Positions 6,862 to 16,233 of a stretch of DNA of 41,965 nt are shown here, in pieces. Each line of letters starts with the position of its first letter. Position 1 is the first letter of the stretch. The translations under genes were made by a program, and so were the position numbers. This DNA comes from Terriglobia bacterium (GTDB taxonomy: Bacteria; Acidobacteriota; Terriglobia; UBA7540), in assembly GCA_030040315.1 (NCBI GenBank), contig JASHTY010000106.1:1-41965 (forward strand). Direction: 5' to 3'. The notes beneath the pieces are model-generated. The model ran no database searches and was not told where the DNA came from. It was given only the letters and a program-made list of their open reading frames with translations.

Positions 6862-8205
6862 ATGCATCGAGGATTCAACACCGTGCTGGCGCTAGTAATG
6901 CTGGCGTTTACAGCTAACGCGCAAACCGGTTCCGGAAGAGTAGCGTTAGTGGGTGGGCGAGTAATCGATGGCACCGGCAACGCCCCGATGGAAGATGCCA
7001 CCGTGCTAATTTCCGGCGGCACGATTCAGGCAATCGGCGCCAAGAATGCGATTCGCATTCCTGCCGGTGTGCATAAGATCGACGTCACCGACAGAACTCT
7101 CATGCCCTTGCTGGTGGATGACCACGCCCATCTTGGCCAGACGATCAACGGACTCGATCCTTCACCGGACGCGTACACCGAAGAGAACATTCGCGCGCAA
7201 CTTGAGCACCTGCTCGCTTACGGAGTGGGAACCATCGCGGTGATGGGCACGGACCGCGACCTCATTTACGAATTGCGCTCTGAACAAGAGGCAGGAAAAT
7301 TGCCAGGCGCGCATTTCTACACCGCTGGTCGCGGATTCGGGGTAAAAGGCGGAGCTCCGGGAGGCGCCGGCGCCGCGTGGGACGTCAACCGGCCCGACAC
7401 CGCGGAGGAAGCCCGGGCCGAAGTTCGCGAAGTGGCCGCGCACCATCCCTCATTCGTTAAGATTTGGGTGGATGACAGTTACGGCCGTGCGCCCAAGATG
7501 AAGCCGGAAATCTACCGCGCCATCGTTGATGAAGCTCATCGCCACCAACTGCGCGCGCTGGCTCACGTCTACTATTTGGACGATGCGAAGAGCCTGCTGG
7601 CCGCCGGAATCGACGGCCTGATGCACAGCATTCGCGACCAGCCCGTGGACCCGGAGGTGATCGCAGCCCTTAAGGCGCATAACGTGCTTTATGTACCGAC
7701 GCTGGTGCGCGACGAATCGACCTTCATTTACGCCGACGGCCCGCCCTGGCTGGACGACCCATTCTTCCGCGCCGGTGTCCTGCCCGCCGTACTCGACAAA
7801 CTGCAAAGCGCGGCGTTCCGGCAGCACGCCGCGTCCGATCCGGATGTGGGCAAAAACAGCGACAGCCTGCGCATGGCGGAGGTGAACCTGAAGACGCTCT
7901 TCGATGCCGGCGTGCGAGTGGGCTTTGGAACTGATGCGGGCATGCCCGGACGCTTTCTGGGTTACTTTGAGCACCGCGAGTTGCAATTGATGGTGCAGTC
8001 CGGTCTTACACCCATGCAGGCCATCGTCTGCGCAACGCGCACCGCCGCGGGATTCCTGGCTCGCGACATCGGAACGTTGCAGCCGGGCCAGCGCGCGAAC
8101 ATTATGGTGCTCGATGCGAATCCGCTCGACGACATCCGCAACACTGAAAAAATCTCAGCCATTTGGCGAGGAGGAAATCCGGTCAAGCCGATTTCCCCCG
8201 AGTAG
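6862..8205 (+). CDS. Secreted amidohydrolase (imidazolonepropionase-like)
   Basis: Metal-dependent hydrolase of the amidohydrolase superfamily; substrate unknown, though relatives act on cyclic amides or dipeptides. Residues 1-20 (FNTVLALVMLAFTANAQ) are a Sec signal peptide. The metal ligands are visible: HAH at about residues 88-90 (DDHAHLG), Lys in FVKIWVDD, His in ALAHVYY and DGLMHSI, and Asp in GFGTDAGMPG. It ends with the usual LQPGQRANIMVLDANPL beta-sandwich segment. Length (447) is normal. The ATG has no clear ribosome-binding site and sits just after a family A palindrome. It is convergent with the DUF4097 gene. Confidence 0.88.
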   Translation: MHRGFNTVLALVMLAFTANAQTGSGRVALVGGRVIDGTGNAPMEDATVLISGGTIQAIGAKNAIRIPAGVHKIDVTDRTLMPLLVDDHAHLGQTINGLDPSPDAYTEENIRAQLEHLLAYGVGTIAVMGTDRDLIYELRSEQEAGKLPGAHFYTAGRGFGVKGGAPGGAGAAWDVNRPDTAEEARAEVREVAAHHPSFVKIWVDDSYGRAPKMKPEIYRAIVDEAHRHQLRALAHVYYLDDAKSLLAAGIDGLMHSIRDQPVDPEVIAALKAHNVLYVPTLVRDESTFIYADGPPWLDDPFFRAGVLPAVLDKLQSAAFRQHAASDPDVGKNSDSLRMAEVNLKTLFDAGVRVGFGTDAGMPGRFLGYFEHRELQLMVQSGLTPMQAIVCATRTAAGFLARDIGTLQPGQRANIMVLDANPLDDIRNTEKISAIWRGGNPVKPISPE

Positions 8206-8231
8206 CGTCATCAGCCCTTCAGACTACGCCG

Positions 8232-9215
8232 CTATTCAACGTGAATGTTTCCGGAAACTGTGCTGACGTCCAGCAGGAATCCGCCGCCGCCCACCTTGCC
8301 CTCGATTTCGTGCCCGGCGGAAATGTTCTGCACGGTCATCTCGCGATCCGTATGAATCCCGCCGGAGACGGTTCGCGCGTGCAGAGTGAATCCCTGCTGG
8401 CTGGGCAAGTGAACCTGGACGTTACCGGATGCAGTGGAGAGCCGCCAGGAGCCTTCGCCCTCGCCTTCCACGCTGATGTTGCCGCTGGCCGTCGAGGCGT
8501 GGACTTCTCCCTTGACACCCTCCAGGCGCAGCGTGCCTGAACCCGTGTTCACGTGGACTTCGCCCGGCGCGGTCTGGCGCAGCGTCACGCTGCCGCTGCC
8601 GGTCGAGGCGTGGAGCGCGCCCGCCACGCCCACGGCTTCAATGTCGCCGCTGCCGGTCGACGCGTGCACTTCTCCCTTTACGCCGTCGATGGAGATGCGC
8701 CCCGAGCCCGTCGAGGCCTTCACGGTGTCGCCGGTATTATCCACTTTGACGCTCCCGGAGCCGGAGGAAGCGTCCACAGGGCCAGTGAGCCCGTTAATTT
8801 CCTGGTCGCCGGAGCCGGAGCTCGCGCGCAAACGCGTGGCGGCCGGCACGGTGATTTCATAACTGATGGACACGTTGTGTTCCAGCTCTTCATCCTCAAT
8901 GTGGCCCACCTTGATGATGTTGCCGTCCTGTTCGATGGGCGGATGGGCTTGCAGATAATCCACCTTCTTTTGCGCTTCGTCGCCGCCCGACCAGCCATTC
9001 GAAGCTCGAATCGTGCCGCTGATGTGTACGCTGGAGCCATCGCCCACGCGCACCCCGATGGTCCCGGAGCCGGTTTGGACGCTGAGGTCCACCTGCCCGT
9101 TAACTTGCAGCGTGCGATCAAAATGCCCCTCGGCGGCGCGGGCCGTGGCGGTAATCGTCAACGCCAGCGCGGTACACACCACTATTGCAAATCTGGAAAA
9201 CTGGTTCCTCTTCAT
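8232..9215 (-). CDS. Exported DUF4097-family beta-repeat protein
   Basis: A 327-residue protein with an N-terminal signal peptide (FAIVVCTALALTITATARAA). From about residue 130 it contains about eight imperfect repeats of some 18-20 residues, with the recurring words ASTGSG, GVKGEVHAS and SGNI, which form a right-handed beta-stack in DUF4097/DUF2807 proteins. This is a structural or adhesin-like fold with no known enzyme activity. AAAGGAG lies 9 nt before the ATG. The repeats are also visible in the DNA, so recombination could change their number. Probably periplasmic or outer-surface; function not known. Confidence 0.85.
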   Translation of the reverse strand: MKRNQFSRFAIVVCTALALTITATARAAEGHFDRTLQVNGQVDLSVQTGSGTIGVRVGDGSSVHISGTIRASNGWSGGDEAQKKVDYLQAHPPIEQDGNIIKVGHIEDEELEHNVSISYEITVPAATRLRASSGSGDQEINGLTGPVDASSGSGSVKVDNTGDTVKASTGSGRISIDGVKGEVHASTGSGDIEAVGVAGALHASTGSGSVTLRQTAPGEVHVNTGSGTLRLEGVKGEVHASTASGNISVEGEGEGSWRLSTASGNVQVHLPSQQGFTLHARTVSGGIHTDREMTVQNISAGHEIEGKVGGGGFLLDVSTVSGNIHVE

Positions 9216-9314
9216 GCGTGACTTCTCCTTTCAAAACCGTTTATGCTGGGGTTCTTTAATTGACTAACGAGAATTTAGACGGGTGAGCGCCGGTTTGGTA
9301 AGCCTGCTTTTGTT

Positions 9315-9362
9315 GTGGCATGGCCATCCTGGCCATGCGCACGGGCTGGAAGCCCGTGCCAC
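9315..9362. repeat. Palindromic intergenic element, family B, copy 1
   Basis: GTGGCATGGCCATCCTGGCC opens the element and GCCCGTGCCAC closes it. It has two inner hairpins (GCATGGCCA/TGGCCATGC and ACGGGC/GCCCGT) inside a GTGGCA/TGCCAC outer stem. It lies against the 3' end of the FAD oxidoreductase gene. Confidence 0.8.
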
Positions 9363-9368
9363 TGAGTC

Positions 9369-10979
9369 TTAGCGGGCCAGTTTCTTCCAATCCTTCAAAA
9401 TCTCACGCGCGGCGTTGTGGCCGGGCGCACCCATTACCCCGCCGCCTGGGTGCGTGCCCGAGCCGCACAGATAAAGACCGCGAATGGGCGTGCGATACTT
9501 GGCCCAGCCCGGGACCGGCCGCAAAAAGAAGAGCTGGTCCACGCTCATTTCGCCGTGGAAAATGTTGCCCCCGGTCATTCCATAATCCTGCTCCAGATCG
9601 AGCGGGGAAAGCACGTGGCGATGCAATACGCGATTCCCAAATCCCGGTGCGTATTCCTCAATCATGTTCATGACCAGATCGGCGTAGCTCTCCTTGAGCG
9701 CGTGCCAGTTGGGCGCGACGTCGGGCGAGAGCGTGTAGGGGGTGTATTGCAAGAAGATATTCATCACGTGCTTGCCCGCGGGCGCGAGTGACGGGTCGTA
9801 GGTTGTGGGGATGGTGATTTCGAGCATCGGCCGCGCGCTGGGGCGGCCGTATTTGGAATCATCGTAAGCGCGCTCGATATATTCGAGCGTCGGGCAGATG
9901 TGAATGGTCGTCTTGTGATGAGGCGCGAGCGCCGAGCCGGGCAGGCAGGTGAAGTCCGGCAGGCCGTCAAGCGCCAGGTTGATCTTCATCGATACGCCTT
10001 CGATCTTGAACGCACGTATTGACGCGAGGAATTCGGCGGGAAGTTCGCGTTCTTCCAAAAGCTTCAGGAAAGTGACTTTCGGGTCGGCGTTCGAGCCCAC
10101 GACGCGCGCGAGAATTTCCTCTCCGGTGGTAAGCGCCACGCCTGTCGCGCGGCCATCCTTTGTAAGAATTTTCGCAACGCGCGCGCCGGTGCGAATCTCG
10201 ACTCCTCGTGAACGGGCCGAGGCCCCCATCGCTTGCGTGATGCCTCCCATGCCGCCGCGCACAAATCCCCAAAGGCCGCGCTTGCCGCCCACTCCGCCCA
10301 TGACGTGGTGCATCAGCACGTACGCCGTGCCGGGAGTGTACGGCCCGCCCTTGGTGCCGATCACGCCATCGGTGGCCAGCGCCACTTTGAGCTGTTCCGA
10401 CTCAAACCACGGGTCGAGAAAGTCCCTCACGCTCTGGGACAGAATGTGCAGGTGGCCGATCAATTCTTCCGCAGGCATCCGTGCCACGCGGCGACCGAGA
10501 CCTGCGAGCCCCTGCCAATCGGCAAATCCGCGGCGCGCGATGTCCGGAGGAGTTTCAAGCAGCAGGGGCTCAACGAAGCGCGCCAGGCGGTCGACGTACT
10601 CCTCGTATTGCGGGTAGCGCTCCGCGTCGCGAGCTGAGAATTTGTTGATCTCCCTGCAAGTCATCGCAGTGTCTGAGCCCATGATCAGGTAGCGGCCGTC
10701 GGGAAACGGGCTGAAGAAGGCGGGATCTTTGGGGTATACCGCGAAGCCGAATTTCTCGAGCTCCAGATCGCGCGTCACCTTTTCCTGCAGCAGGCTGCAA
10801 AGGTAGGATGTGGTGGAGAATTTGAATCCCGGAAAAATCTCTTCCGTCACGCAGGCGCCGCCCACCACCGGACGGCTTTCCAGCACCAGCACGCGGCGGC
10901 CCGCGCGAGCCAGATAGCCCGCCGTCACCAGGCCGTTGTGGCCTGCGCCGATGATGAGGATGTCGAATTCATTGGGCAT
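9369..10979 (-). CDS. CrtI/PYROXD2-like FAD-dependent oxidoreductase
   Basis: A phytoene-desaturase-like NAD(P)/FAD oxidoreductase, 536 residues from the chosen start. The N-terminus DILIIGAGHNGLVTAGYLARAG is the FAD-binding Rossmann motif, followed by VLVLESRPVVGGAC. The C-terminus GLYLCGSGTHPGGGVMGAPGHNAAREIL is the second FAD motif. The frame stays open 82 codons further upstream, but MPNEFDILII at 10979 is the natural N-terminus, and the extension would run through the divergent neighbour. No other carotenoid genes are nearby, so carotenoid chemistry is not implied; PYROXD2-like members have unknown substrates. Confidence 0.88.
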   Translation of the reverse strand: MPNEFDILIIGAGHNGLVTAGYLARAGRRVLVLESRPVVGGACVTEEIFPGFKFSTTSYLCSLLQEKVTRDLELEKFGFAVYPKDPAFFSPFPDGRYLIMGSDTAMTCREINKFSARDAERYPQYEEYVDRLARFVEPLLLETPPDIARRGFADWQGLAGLGRRVARMPAEELIGHLHILSQSVRDFLDPWFESEQLKVALATDGVIGTKGGPYTPGTAYVLMHHVMGGVGGKRGLWGFVRGGMGGITQAMGASARSRGVEIRTGARVAKILTKDGRATGVALTTGEEILARVVGSNADPKVTFLKLLEERELPAEFLASIRAFKIEGVSMKINLALDGLPDFTCLPGSALAPHHKTTIHICPTLEYIERAYDDSKYGRPSARPMLEITIPTTYDPSLAPAGKHVMNIFLQYTPYTLSPDVAPNWHALKESYADLVMNMIEEYAPGFGNRVLHRHVLSPLDLEQDYGMTGGNIFHGEMSVDQLFFLRPVPGWAKYRTPIRGLYLCGSGTHPGGGVMGAPGHNAAREILKDWKKLAR

Positions 10980-11058
10980 AGTGTGCCGGACGGTTGCGAT
11001 ATAATCCCGTGGCGAGCTTATCCGAGCGCGAGCGATGGAATCAAGCCGGGAGAATATG

Positions 11059-11577
11059 ATGGGACGATCGCAGGTGCTAGCCGTGGCAATTCTGGGGGCG
11101 TGGATCATGTCCACGCTGTGCATGTGGTTTGCGGCGACGCGCAGCTTTGCCACCGTTGAAACCGTGTTGAAGCGCGCCGAGCCGCAGTTTGTCGCCACCA
11201 CCAAACCCTTGGGCGATGATCCCACACGCGTGGTGCTGCGTTACATGGCGTCAGAGATCAATCGCACTCTCTTTTGGGGCTACGGCGCGCTGCAGATTCT
11301 TCTTGGAGTGATCCTCCTCCTGCTCGTCTGGCGCCAGTCGCCGCGGCCAGCGCTGGACGTGGGAGTGGTCATTGCCATGCTGACCTTGTCCGTGATTCTG
11401 ACCGTAGTTATCACACCCTGGCTCATCTCAATAGGACGAGACATCGATTTCCTGCCGCGCGATCCCCCCCCGCCGATCATGCCGCGCTTCTGGGCGCTGC
11501 ACGGATCGTACACGGGACTCGACGGCGTGAAGCTGCTGGCCGGAATCGGCCTGCTGATCCGGTGGATTTTCCGGTGA
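11059..11577 (+). CDS. Small integral membrane protein (DUF4149-like)
   Basis: A 172-residue membrane protein with about four hydrophobic segments (near residues 3-25, 75-95, 105-125 and 150-168). The C-terminal segment FWALHGSYTGLDGVKLLAGIGLL resembles the His-containing last helices of DUF4149/TMEM205-type proteins, which have no assigned function. GGGAG lies 6 nt before the second of two adjacent ATGs, which decides the start at 11059; the frame continues upstream to 11035. Transcribed divergently from the FAD oxidoreductase. Coding is likely; the family call is tentative. Confidence 0.75.
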   Translation: MGRSQVLAVAILGAWIMSTLCMWFAATRSFATVETVLKRAEPQFVATTKPLGDDPTRVVLRYMASEINRTLFWGYGALQILLGVILLLLVWRQSPRPALDVGVVIAMLTLSVILTVVITPWLISIGRDIDFLPRDPPPPIMPRFWALHGSYTGLDGVKLLAGIGLLIRWIFR

Positions 11578-11679
11578 AATAATCGACCAGACTTCAAACC
11601 CATCCTCTCAAGGCTACCTTCTCCCTTGTGTATAGCAGTTACTTGCATCAGTAAGTGTTTTCATTCTGAGGGCAATGGG

Positions 11680-11810
11680 GGGCGGGGCATCAGCCCCGCC
11701 GTAAAGAGCGGCGTAGTCCTGGGGCTTTAGCACCTGCAGCCCAATTACTTCAGGGCCTAAAGGGCGCCAGCGCTCCTCTCCATATCGGCGGGGCTGAAGC
11801 TCCGCCCTTC
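11680..11810. repeat. Long palindromic element, family C, copy 1
   Basis: The terminal arms are GGGCGGGGC...CCCGCC and GGCGGGGC...CCGCCC, with inner words GGGGCTTTAG and CAGGGCCTAAAGGGC. Ends and inner words match the copy at 23962-24101. No protein-coding capacity. It lies just before the tmRNA promoter. Confidence 0.8.
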
Positions 11811-11819
11811 CAGCGAGAT

Positions 11820-11849
11820 TTGACACCCCAATCCCACAGGGCGTAACCT
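11820..11849 (+). promoter_or_regulatory. Probable promoter of ssrA
   Basis: TTGACA is followed after 18 nt by TAACCT, ending 9 nt before the mature tmRNA 5' end. The -35 is perfect; the -10 is weaker. Confidence 0.6.
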
Positions 11850-11858
11850 AGAAACGAT

Positions 11859-12227
11859 GGGGGCGTACCGGTTTCGACGGGAGCCCTTGCGGTTAGGAGG
11901 CATGCCGGGGGTCCACACCACCCGTGATCGGCGTGGGACAAAGACAACTGCCAACACGCAGTATGCCTATGCTGCCTAATTAATTAGGTAGCCGTTCCCT
12001 TCCTCAGGCCCGCATGAGGGGGAGGGGCGTCGATTGGCGGGATGGCCCGGAACCAGCCGCTTCGGGGTTTCGGGCGAGAGCCCTTCGCGGGGCAGAGGCT
12101 AGCCAGCGGCTCGTTCTTGCCCGTTCCTGAGGGCCGCCGGCGAAGGCAGGAAGCGAACGAGATAAGCATGTAGTCTCCTACTCGTAAGACTCTTCGGACG
12201 GGGGTTCGACTCCCCCCGCCTCCACCA
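11859..12227 (+). ncRNA. ssrA: tmRNA (transfer-messenger RNA)
   Basis: Rescues stalled ribosomes and tags the unfinished protein for degradation, together with SmpB. The 5' GGGGGCG pairs with the 3' CGCCTCC (one G-U), and the 3' end has an encoded CCA. The conserved 5' segment GTACCGGTTTCGACGGG and the T-arm GGGGTTCGACTCCCC are present. The tag reading frame begins at 11950 and gives ANTQYAYAA before TAA. The length of 369 nt and the one-piece order are normal. Several short overlapping frames in this stretch are not genes. Confidence 0.97.
11950..11979 (+). other. tmRNA proteolysis-tag reading frame
   Basis: GCC resume codon, then AAC ACG CAG TAT GCC TAT GCT GCC and a TAA stop, giving ANTQYAYAA. 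The end YAYAA keeps the small, hydrophobic C-terminus recognised by ClpXP-type proteases. The resume codon is assigned by comparison with the usual alanine start. Confidence 0.85.
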
Positions 12228-12457
12228 AAGCATAGTCTCTAACTGTTGGCCAACCACCTGAGCCTCTTTGCCGGGCCCCCCCAAAAATTACTCTGGGTTG
12301 GTAAATTTCTACTTTCAGCACATGAAAACTCTCGCGTGAAAGTTCGCAAGTACAAGATATTGCGCAACTTAGCTAATAGCCTGTTTGGAGTGACGATTGC
12401 TTGAACACTTTGGCTATTACTGGGAATCGAATCCATTGGCAGGTAAGGCAGGGAACC

Positions 12458-12790
12458 ATGTCAACCATTCTGGGGCGAAAGCAATCCACGCGATTGAGTG
12501 CCGAGATGACGGTCGTGCTCTCGCAAGGCGGCGCGATCTATGTGGCGGAGACCAAAAACGTGAGCGACGCGGGTCTGTGCATCCGGTCCGGCGAAAAGTT
12601 CCAGGTCGGCACACAGCTTCACCTGGTGTTCGGCCAGCCGCCCGAACTGCCGCGGCTCAGCACAGAAGGAATTGTGCGATGGTCGGAAGATGGAAAGGGC
12701 CTGGGCGTGGAGTTGATTTCGATTCGCCCGCAGGACCAGCGCGCCCTTGAGCGCTTCATCAGCCTGCAATCGCGTGAGCGCCAAGCTTAG
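12458..12790 (+). CDS. PilZ-domain protein
   Basis: A single-domain PilZ protein of 110 residues, probably a cyclic-di-GMP receptor. The ligand motif is visible as GRKQSTR near residues 6-12 and NVSDAGLCI at about residues 34-42; a beta-barrel with GIVRWSEDGKGLGVELISI follows, as in the family. The frame stays open to 12401, but the ATG at 12458 gives the natural N-terminus and has GGGA upstream. It lies 230 nt after tmRNA with no recognisable gene between. The partner process (motility, polysaccharide) cannot be told from context. Confidence 0.85.
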   Translation: MSTILGRKQSTRLSAEMTVVLSQGGAIYVAETKNVSDAGLCIRSGEKFQVGTQLHLVFGQPPELPRLSTEGIVRWSEDGKGLGVELISIRPQDQRALERFISLQSRERQA

Positions 12791-12892
12791 GCCCGTGGTC
12801 CTTCCAACGAAGCGTCTCAACGCCCTGCACCGGCGCATGGCGAACCCTTCAGGGCACGCAAACTCCAATCAATTAAGCCGCTCGCCTCACGA

Positions 12893-15800
12893 CTAATTCG
12901 GCGTTGAAGTCTTCGTCCCACCCGCGCCCTGGTGGTAGTTGGGATAAGGCGGCTTGTGATAAACGGGCAGCGGGTGTTTGGCCAGTTCATCAAGCAGGAG
13001 CGCCACGGCCTTCTCCAGTTGCGGGTCGTGACCTTCGCGCACGGCCTTGGGATCGAGCTCAACTTCAACGTCCGGCGCGACGCCGTGGTTTTCCACTTCC
13101 CAGGCATTATTGGGGGTCCAGAAGCCGCGGCTGGGCGTCGTCACCTCGCCGCCATCCATCAGGGATTCGGACGGCCCGGAGAATCCCACCAAACCGCCCC
13201 AGGTGCGCTTGCCCACGAGCAATCCGATATGCGCCTGGCGGTAGTGCCAGGGCATGGCATCGCCGCCTGAGCCCGCGTATTCATTGATGATCATCGCCTT
13301 GGGTCCCTGGATCAGGCTGACGGGCGTGGTCATATCTTCGCCGTCGCGCGTGGTGCGGAAATTCATCAGCGTGCGGCGCAGATAATCGATGATGTAATCG
13401 GTGTTGGAGCCGCCGTGGTTGAAGCGCTCGTCAATCACCGCGCCCTGCATTCCCGCCTGCGGGAAGAAGTAGCGGTTGAAGGAAATGTATCCAGCTGCAG
13501 CGGTATCGGGCAGATAGATATACGCCAGCTTCCCGTGGCTCAGCTCGTCCACCTTGCGGCGATTCTGCTCTATCCAATAGCGATTGCGCAGCGCCATTTC
13601 GTTCGCGATCGGAACCACCGTGACCTCGCGCGAGCCCGTGCCCGTGGGGTCCGGTCCCACTCGCAGAACCACAGATTTGCCGGCCGTCATTTCAAAGAAA
13701 CTGTACACATTGCTGGCGGAAGTCACATCGCGGCCATTGACGGCAAGCAGATATTCTCCCTCCACCACATTTACACCCGGCTGGGTAAGCGGCGCGCGCA
13801 GTTGCGGGTTCCAATTCTCGCCGTCGTAAACGTGCGCGAAGCGGTATCGCCCGTTCTCAACCTTGTAGTCCGCGCCCAGCAGGCCCACCGGCACCGGCTC
13901 CACTTCCCGAGCTTCGCCGCCGACCACGAACAAGTGGCCGACAGTCAGGTTGCCGAAGGCTTCGCGGAAAAGATAATTCAGGTCGCCGCGCGAGGCCACG
14001 CCCGCGACGTAGGGCTCATACTTCTTTTCCGCGCCCATCAAGTCGAGGCCGTGGAAATTGCCCTCATAGAAGAAGTCGCGCTCGATTCGGAACGCTTCGT
14101 GATAAATCTCCTCCCACTCGACGTGCGGATCGACATAAACCTCCATGTCCGCAAGGTTCAAGGCCTTCCCTTCAACGTGCGGGGCGGGGCCGCGACCCGG
14201 GGAGTCATCGGCCTTCGGGACCGGAGCGATGGACCAGGACTGCGCGGCACCTGCGGCACCTGCGCCGCCACCGCCTGTGCGGTAAAGCATGTGCTCGCCG
14301 TCGGCGGAAATCTGAAATGCCCTGAGATTCTCAAGCAGCCGGTCCGCCTTGCGCGTCTTCAAAGAAAAGCGAGAAACCGTGACGCCGCTGGGTCCTTCGA
14401 GGGAACCGACCAACGGGCCTTCCGTAAAGAAAACTTCCCCATCCTTGCCGGCAAACAAATCTTCGTAATTCCTCGCCGGAACCGGCAGTGCTAGAATTCG
14501 CTGGCTGATTTTTTCGAAGTCAACTTTCACGGCTGGGGGTGCGGTGGCCTTTGCTTCGTCTTTCTTAGGCGGCTCAGGTTTCGCCTCCTGCTCTTCATCG
14601 CTCTCCGGAGCGAGGGGCGAGGGCAAATCCTTGCGCAAAACTGTGATGTAAACAGCGCTCGTGACCGGCCGCTCATAGCTCAGCATCGAGCCGTCCATCA
14701 GCGGACCGGCATCCGTGCTGGCCAGCAGATACAGGTACTTGCCGCTCTTATCGAAGACCGCCGTAAACGAATCGCTCATTCCATCGGTAACGCGGTGGCT
14801 CTCACCGGTTTCAAGGGAGTAGAGAAACACCGAGCGCATGTGGCTCAACCCCTGCTGGGTATAGGACAACCACTTGCTGTCGGGCGACCAGGCGGCCTGA
14901 AAGATTTGCTCCGGACCAGTAAAGCGGTCGTGAGACACCTTGACGGGCTTTTTCTTTTCGAGATCGACGTACCATAAGTTCAGGCGCTTATCCGTGTAGG
15001 CGATCATCTTGCCGTCCGGCGACCACGTGGGGTAGTAGAAAAACGACGGTGGAGTGCCCAAATCGATCTTCGTCGCCTCGCCCAGGCCGTCCTGGTTCTT
15101 GATGAAGAGCGTGTATTCCCCTGGCTCGTCCGAAAAATATGCGATGCGGTCCCCTTTGGGCGACCAGGCAGGAAAGCGCTCATGAGCGCCCGGAGTGTTC
15201 GTGATGTTCCGGACGTCGCCCTTCTCAGCCGGCACAGTGAAAATCTCGCCACGAGCCTCAAACACCGCGCGCTTGCCGGTGGGCGAAATGTCCGCGTCGC
15301 CGATTCTGCTTGCCACCTTGATGAAGTGCGGCCTTAGCTCCGCCAGGTCGGCATCAACGCGAATGTCGAGCTTGCTGTCCTTGCCGGACTTCAGGTCATA
15401 GAGATGCAGCGAGCCGAACTGCTCAATGACAATTGCCCCCGGCCCGGCGCTGGCGTACTTGAAATCAAATCCATCGTTCTTCAAGACCTGCGTCACGGCA
15501 CCGGTGCGCGTGTCGTAATTGAAAAGCGTGATGGGGCCCTGGCGGTCGGAGAGGAAGAAAATCCGCTGGTCGATCCAGATGGGATTGAAGTCGTTGGTAT
15601 TGTCGCGCGGAATCTTGACGACACTCGAATCGCTCAGTTGCGCGATCCAAATCGGAGACGTTCGGCCACCGCGATAGCGCTTCCAGATTTCGAACGCGTG
15701 GTCGAGCGGCACGTAGGCGATTTGTTTTCCGTCCGGCGAATAAGACCCCTCCGCGGCGATGGGAAATGGCAGTTCCGTTGGAAACCCGCCTTCGCGGGGA

Positions 15801-16216
15801 ATGGTGAACAACCGGCTGTAGGTATCCGTGCTGTTTCGGTTGGAAGTGAACAAAACATTCTTCCCGTCGCGCGTCCAACCGGCCACAAGGTCAGGTGCGG
15901 GGTGATAAGTTAATCGCCTGGGTTCACCTCCGGCGGCAGAGATGATATACACGTCCCCATTAGCATTGTAATTGGCACTAAAGGCAATCTCCTTGCCATC
16001 GGGGGAAAAAGACGGATAGCCCACCGCGCCAACTCCGCTGGTTAAGCGTGTGGCTGAGCCCCCTTCGCGCGGGACAATCCACAGGTTTCCGGCATAGACA
16101 AACGCAATCTGCGTTGCGCTGATCGTGGGGTGCTGCAGAAGCAGTGGAGGCGGACCTTCAGCCCTGCACGCGCCCGCGGTTGCCAGCGCGATCAAAACAG
16201 CAACCGTTCGCTTCAT
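12893..16216 (-). CDS. Tricorn-like S41 peptidase, exported
   Basis: A giant serine peptidase of the tricorn family (1107 residues) that should shorten peptides outside the cytoplasm. In order: a signal peptide (VAVLIALATAGACRA); beta-propeller repeats to about residue 530 with recurring SPDGK and AWSPDSKW words; a Pro/Glu/Lys-rich linker (about 532-562); a core domain with YHEAFRIERDFFYEGNFHG; a PDZ-like region (about 780-860); and the S41 catalytic segment INEYAGSGGDAMPW, with the predicted nucleophile Ser at about 983. It lies 17 nt downstream of the BNR protein gene, so the two are co-transcribed. The archaeal enzyme is cytoplasmic; the signal peptide here argues for periplasmic action. 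Confidence 0.92.
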   Translation of the reverse strand: MKRTVAVLIALATAGACRAEGPPPLLLQHPTISATQIAFVYAGNLWIVPREGGSATRLTSGVGAVGYPSFSPDGKEIAFSANYNANGDVYIISAAGGEPRRLTYHPAPDLVAGWTRDGKNVLFTSNRNSTDTYSRLFTIPREGGFPTELPFPIAAEGSYSPDGKQIAYVPLDHAFEIWKRYRGGRTSPIWIAQLSDSSVVKIPRDNTNDFNPIWIDQRIFFLSDRQGPITLFNYDTRTGAVTQVLKNDGFDFKYASAGPGAIVIEQFGSLHLYDLKSGKDSKLDIRVDADLAELRPHFIKVASRIGDADISPTGKRAVFEARGEIFTVPAEKGDVRNITNTPGAHERFPAWSPKGDRIAYFSDEPGEYTLFIKNQDGLGEATKIDLGTPPSFFYYPTWSPDGKMIAYTDKRLNLWYVDLEKKKPVKVSHDRFTGPEQIFQAAWSPDSKWLSYTQQGLSHMRSVFLYSLETGESHRVTDGMSDSFTAVFDKSGKYLYLLASTDAGPLMDGSMLSYERPVTSAVYITVLRKDLPSPLAPESDEEQEAKPEPPKKDEAKATAPPAVKVDFEKISQRILALPVPARNYEDLFAGKDGEVFFTEGPLVGSLEGPSGVTVSRFSLKTRKADRLLENLRAFQISADGEHMLYRTGGGGAGAAGAAQSWSIAPVPKADDSPGRGPAPHVEGKALNLADMEVYVDPHVEWEEIYHEAFRIERDFFYEGNFHGLDLMGAEKKYEPYVAGVASRGDLNYLFREAFGNLTVGHLFVVGGEAREVEPVPVGLLGADYKVENGRYRFAHVYDGENWNPQLRAPLTQPGVNVVEGEYLLAVNGRDVTSASNVYSFFEMTAGKSVVLRVGPDPTGTGSREVTVVPIANEMALRNRYWIEQNRRKVDELSHGKLAYIYLPDTAAAGYISFNRYFFPQAGMQGAVIDERFNHGGSNTDYIIDYLRRTLMNFRTTRDGEDMTTPVSLIQGPKAMIINEYAGSGGDAMPWHYRQAHIGLLVGKRTWGGLVGFSGPSESLMDGGEVTTPSRGFWTPNNAWEVENHGVAPDVEVELDPKAVREGHDPQLEKAVALLLDELAKHPLPVYHKPPYPNYHQGAGGTKTSTPN

Positions 16217-16233
16217 TTCGAACCTCGTATTCG

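Noticed and set aside
10980-11225. 82-codon N-terminal extension of the FAD oxidoreductase
   Set aside because: It runs antisense through the divergent membrane protein gene; the FAD motif starts right after the ATG at 10979.
12099-12436. Two short minus-strand frames over and after tmRNA
   Set aside because: They lie within or just after the ssrA RNA gene and have no family resemblance or ribosome-binding site.
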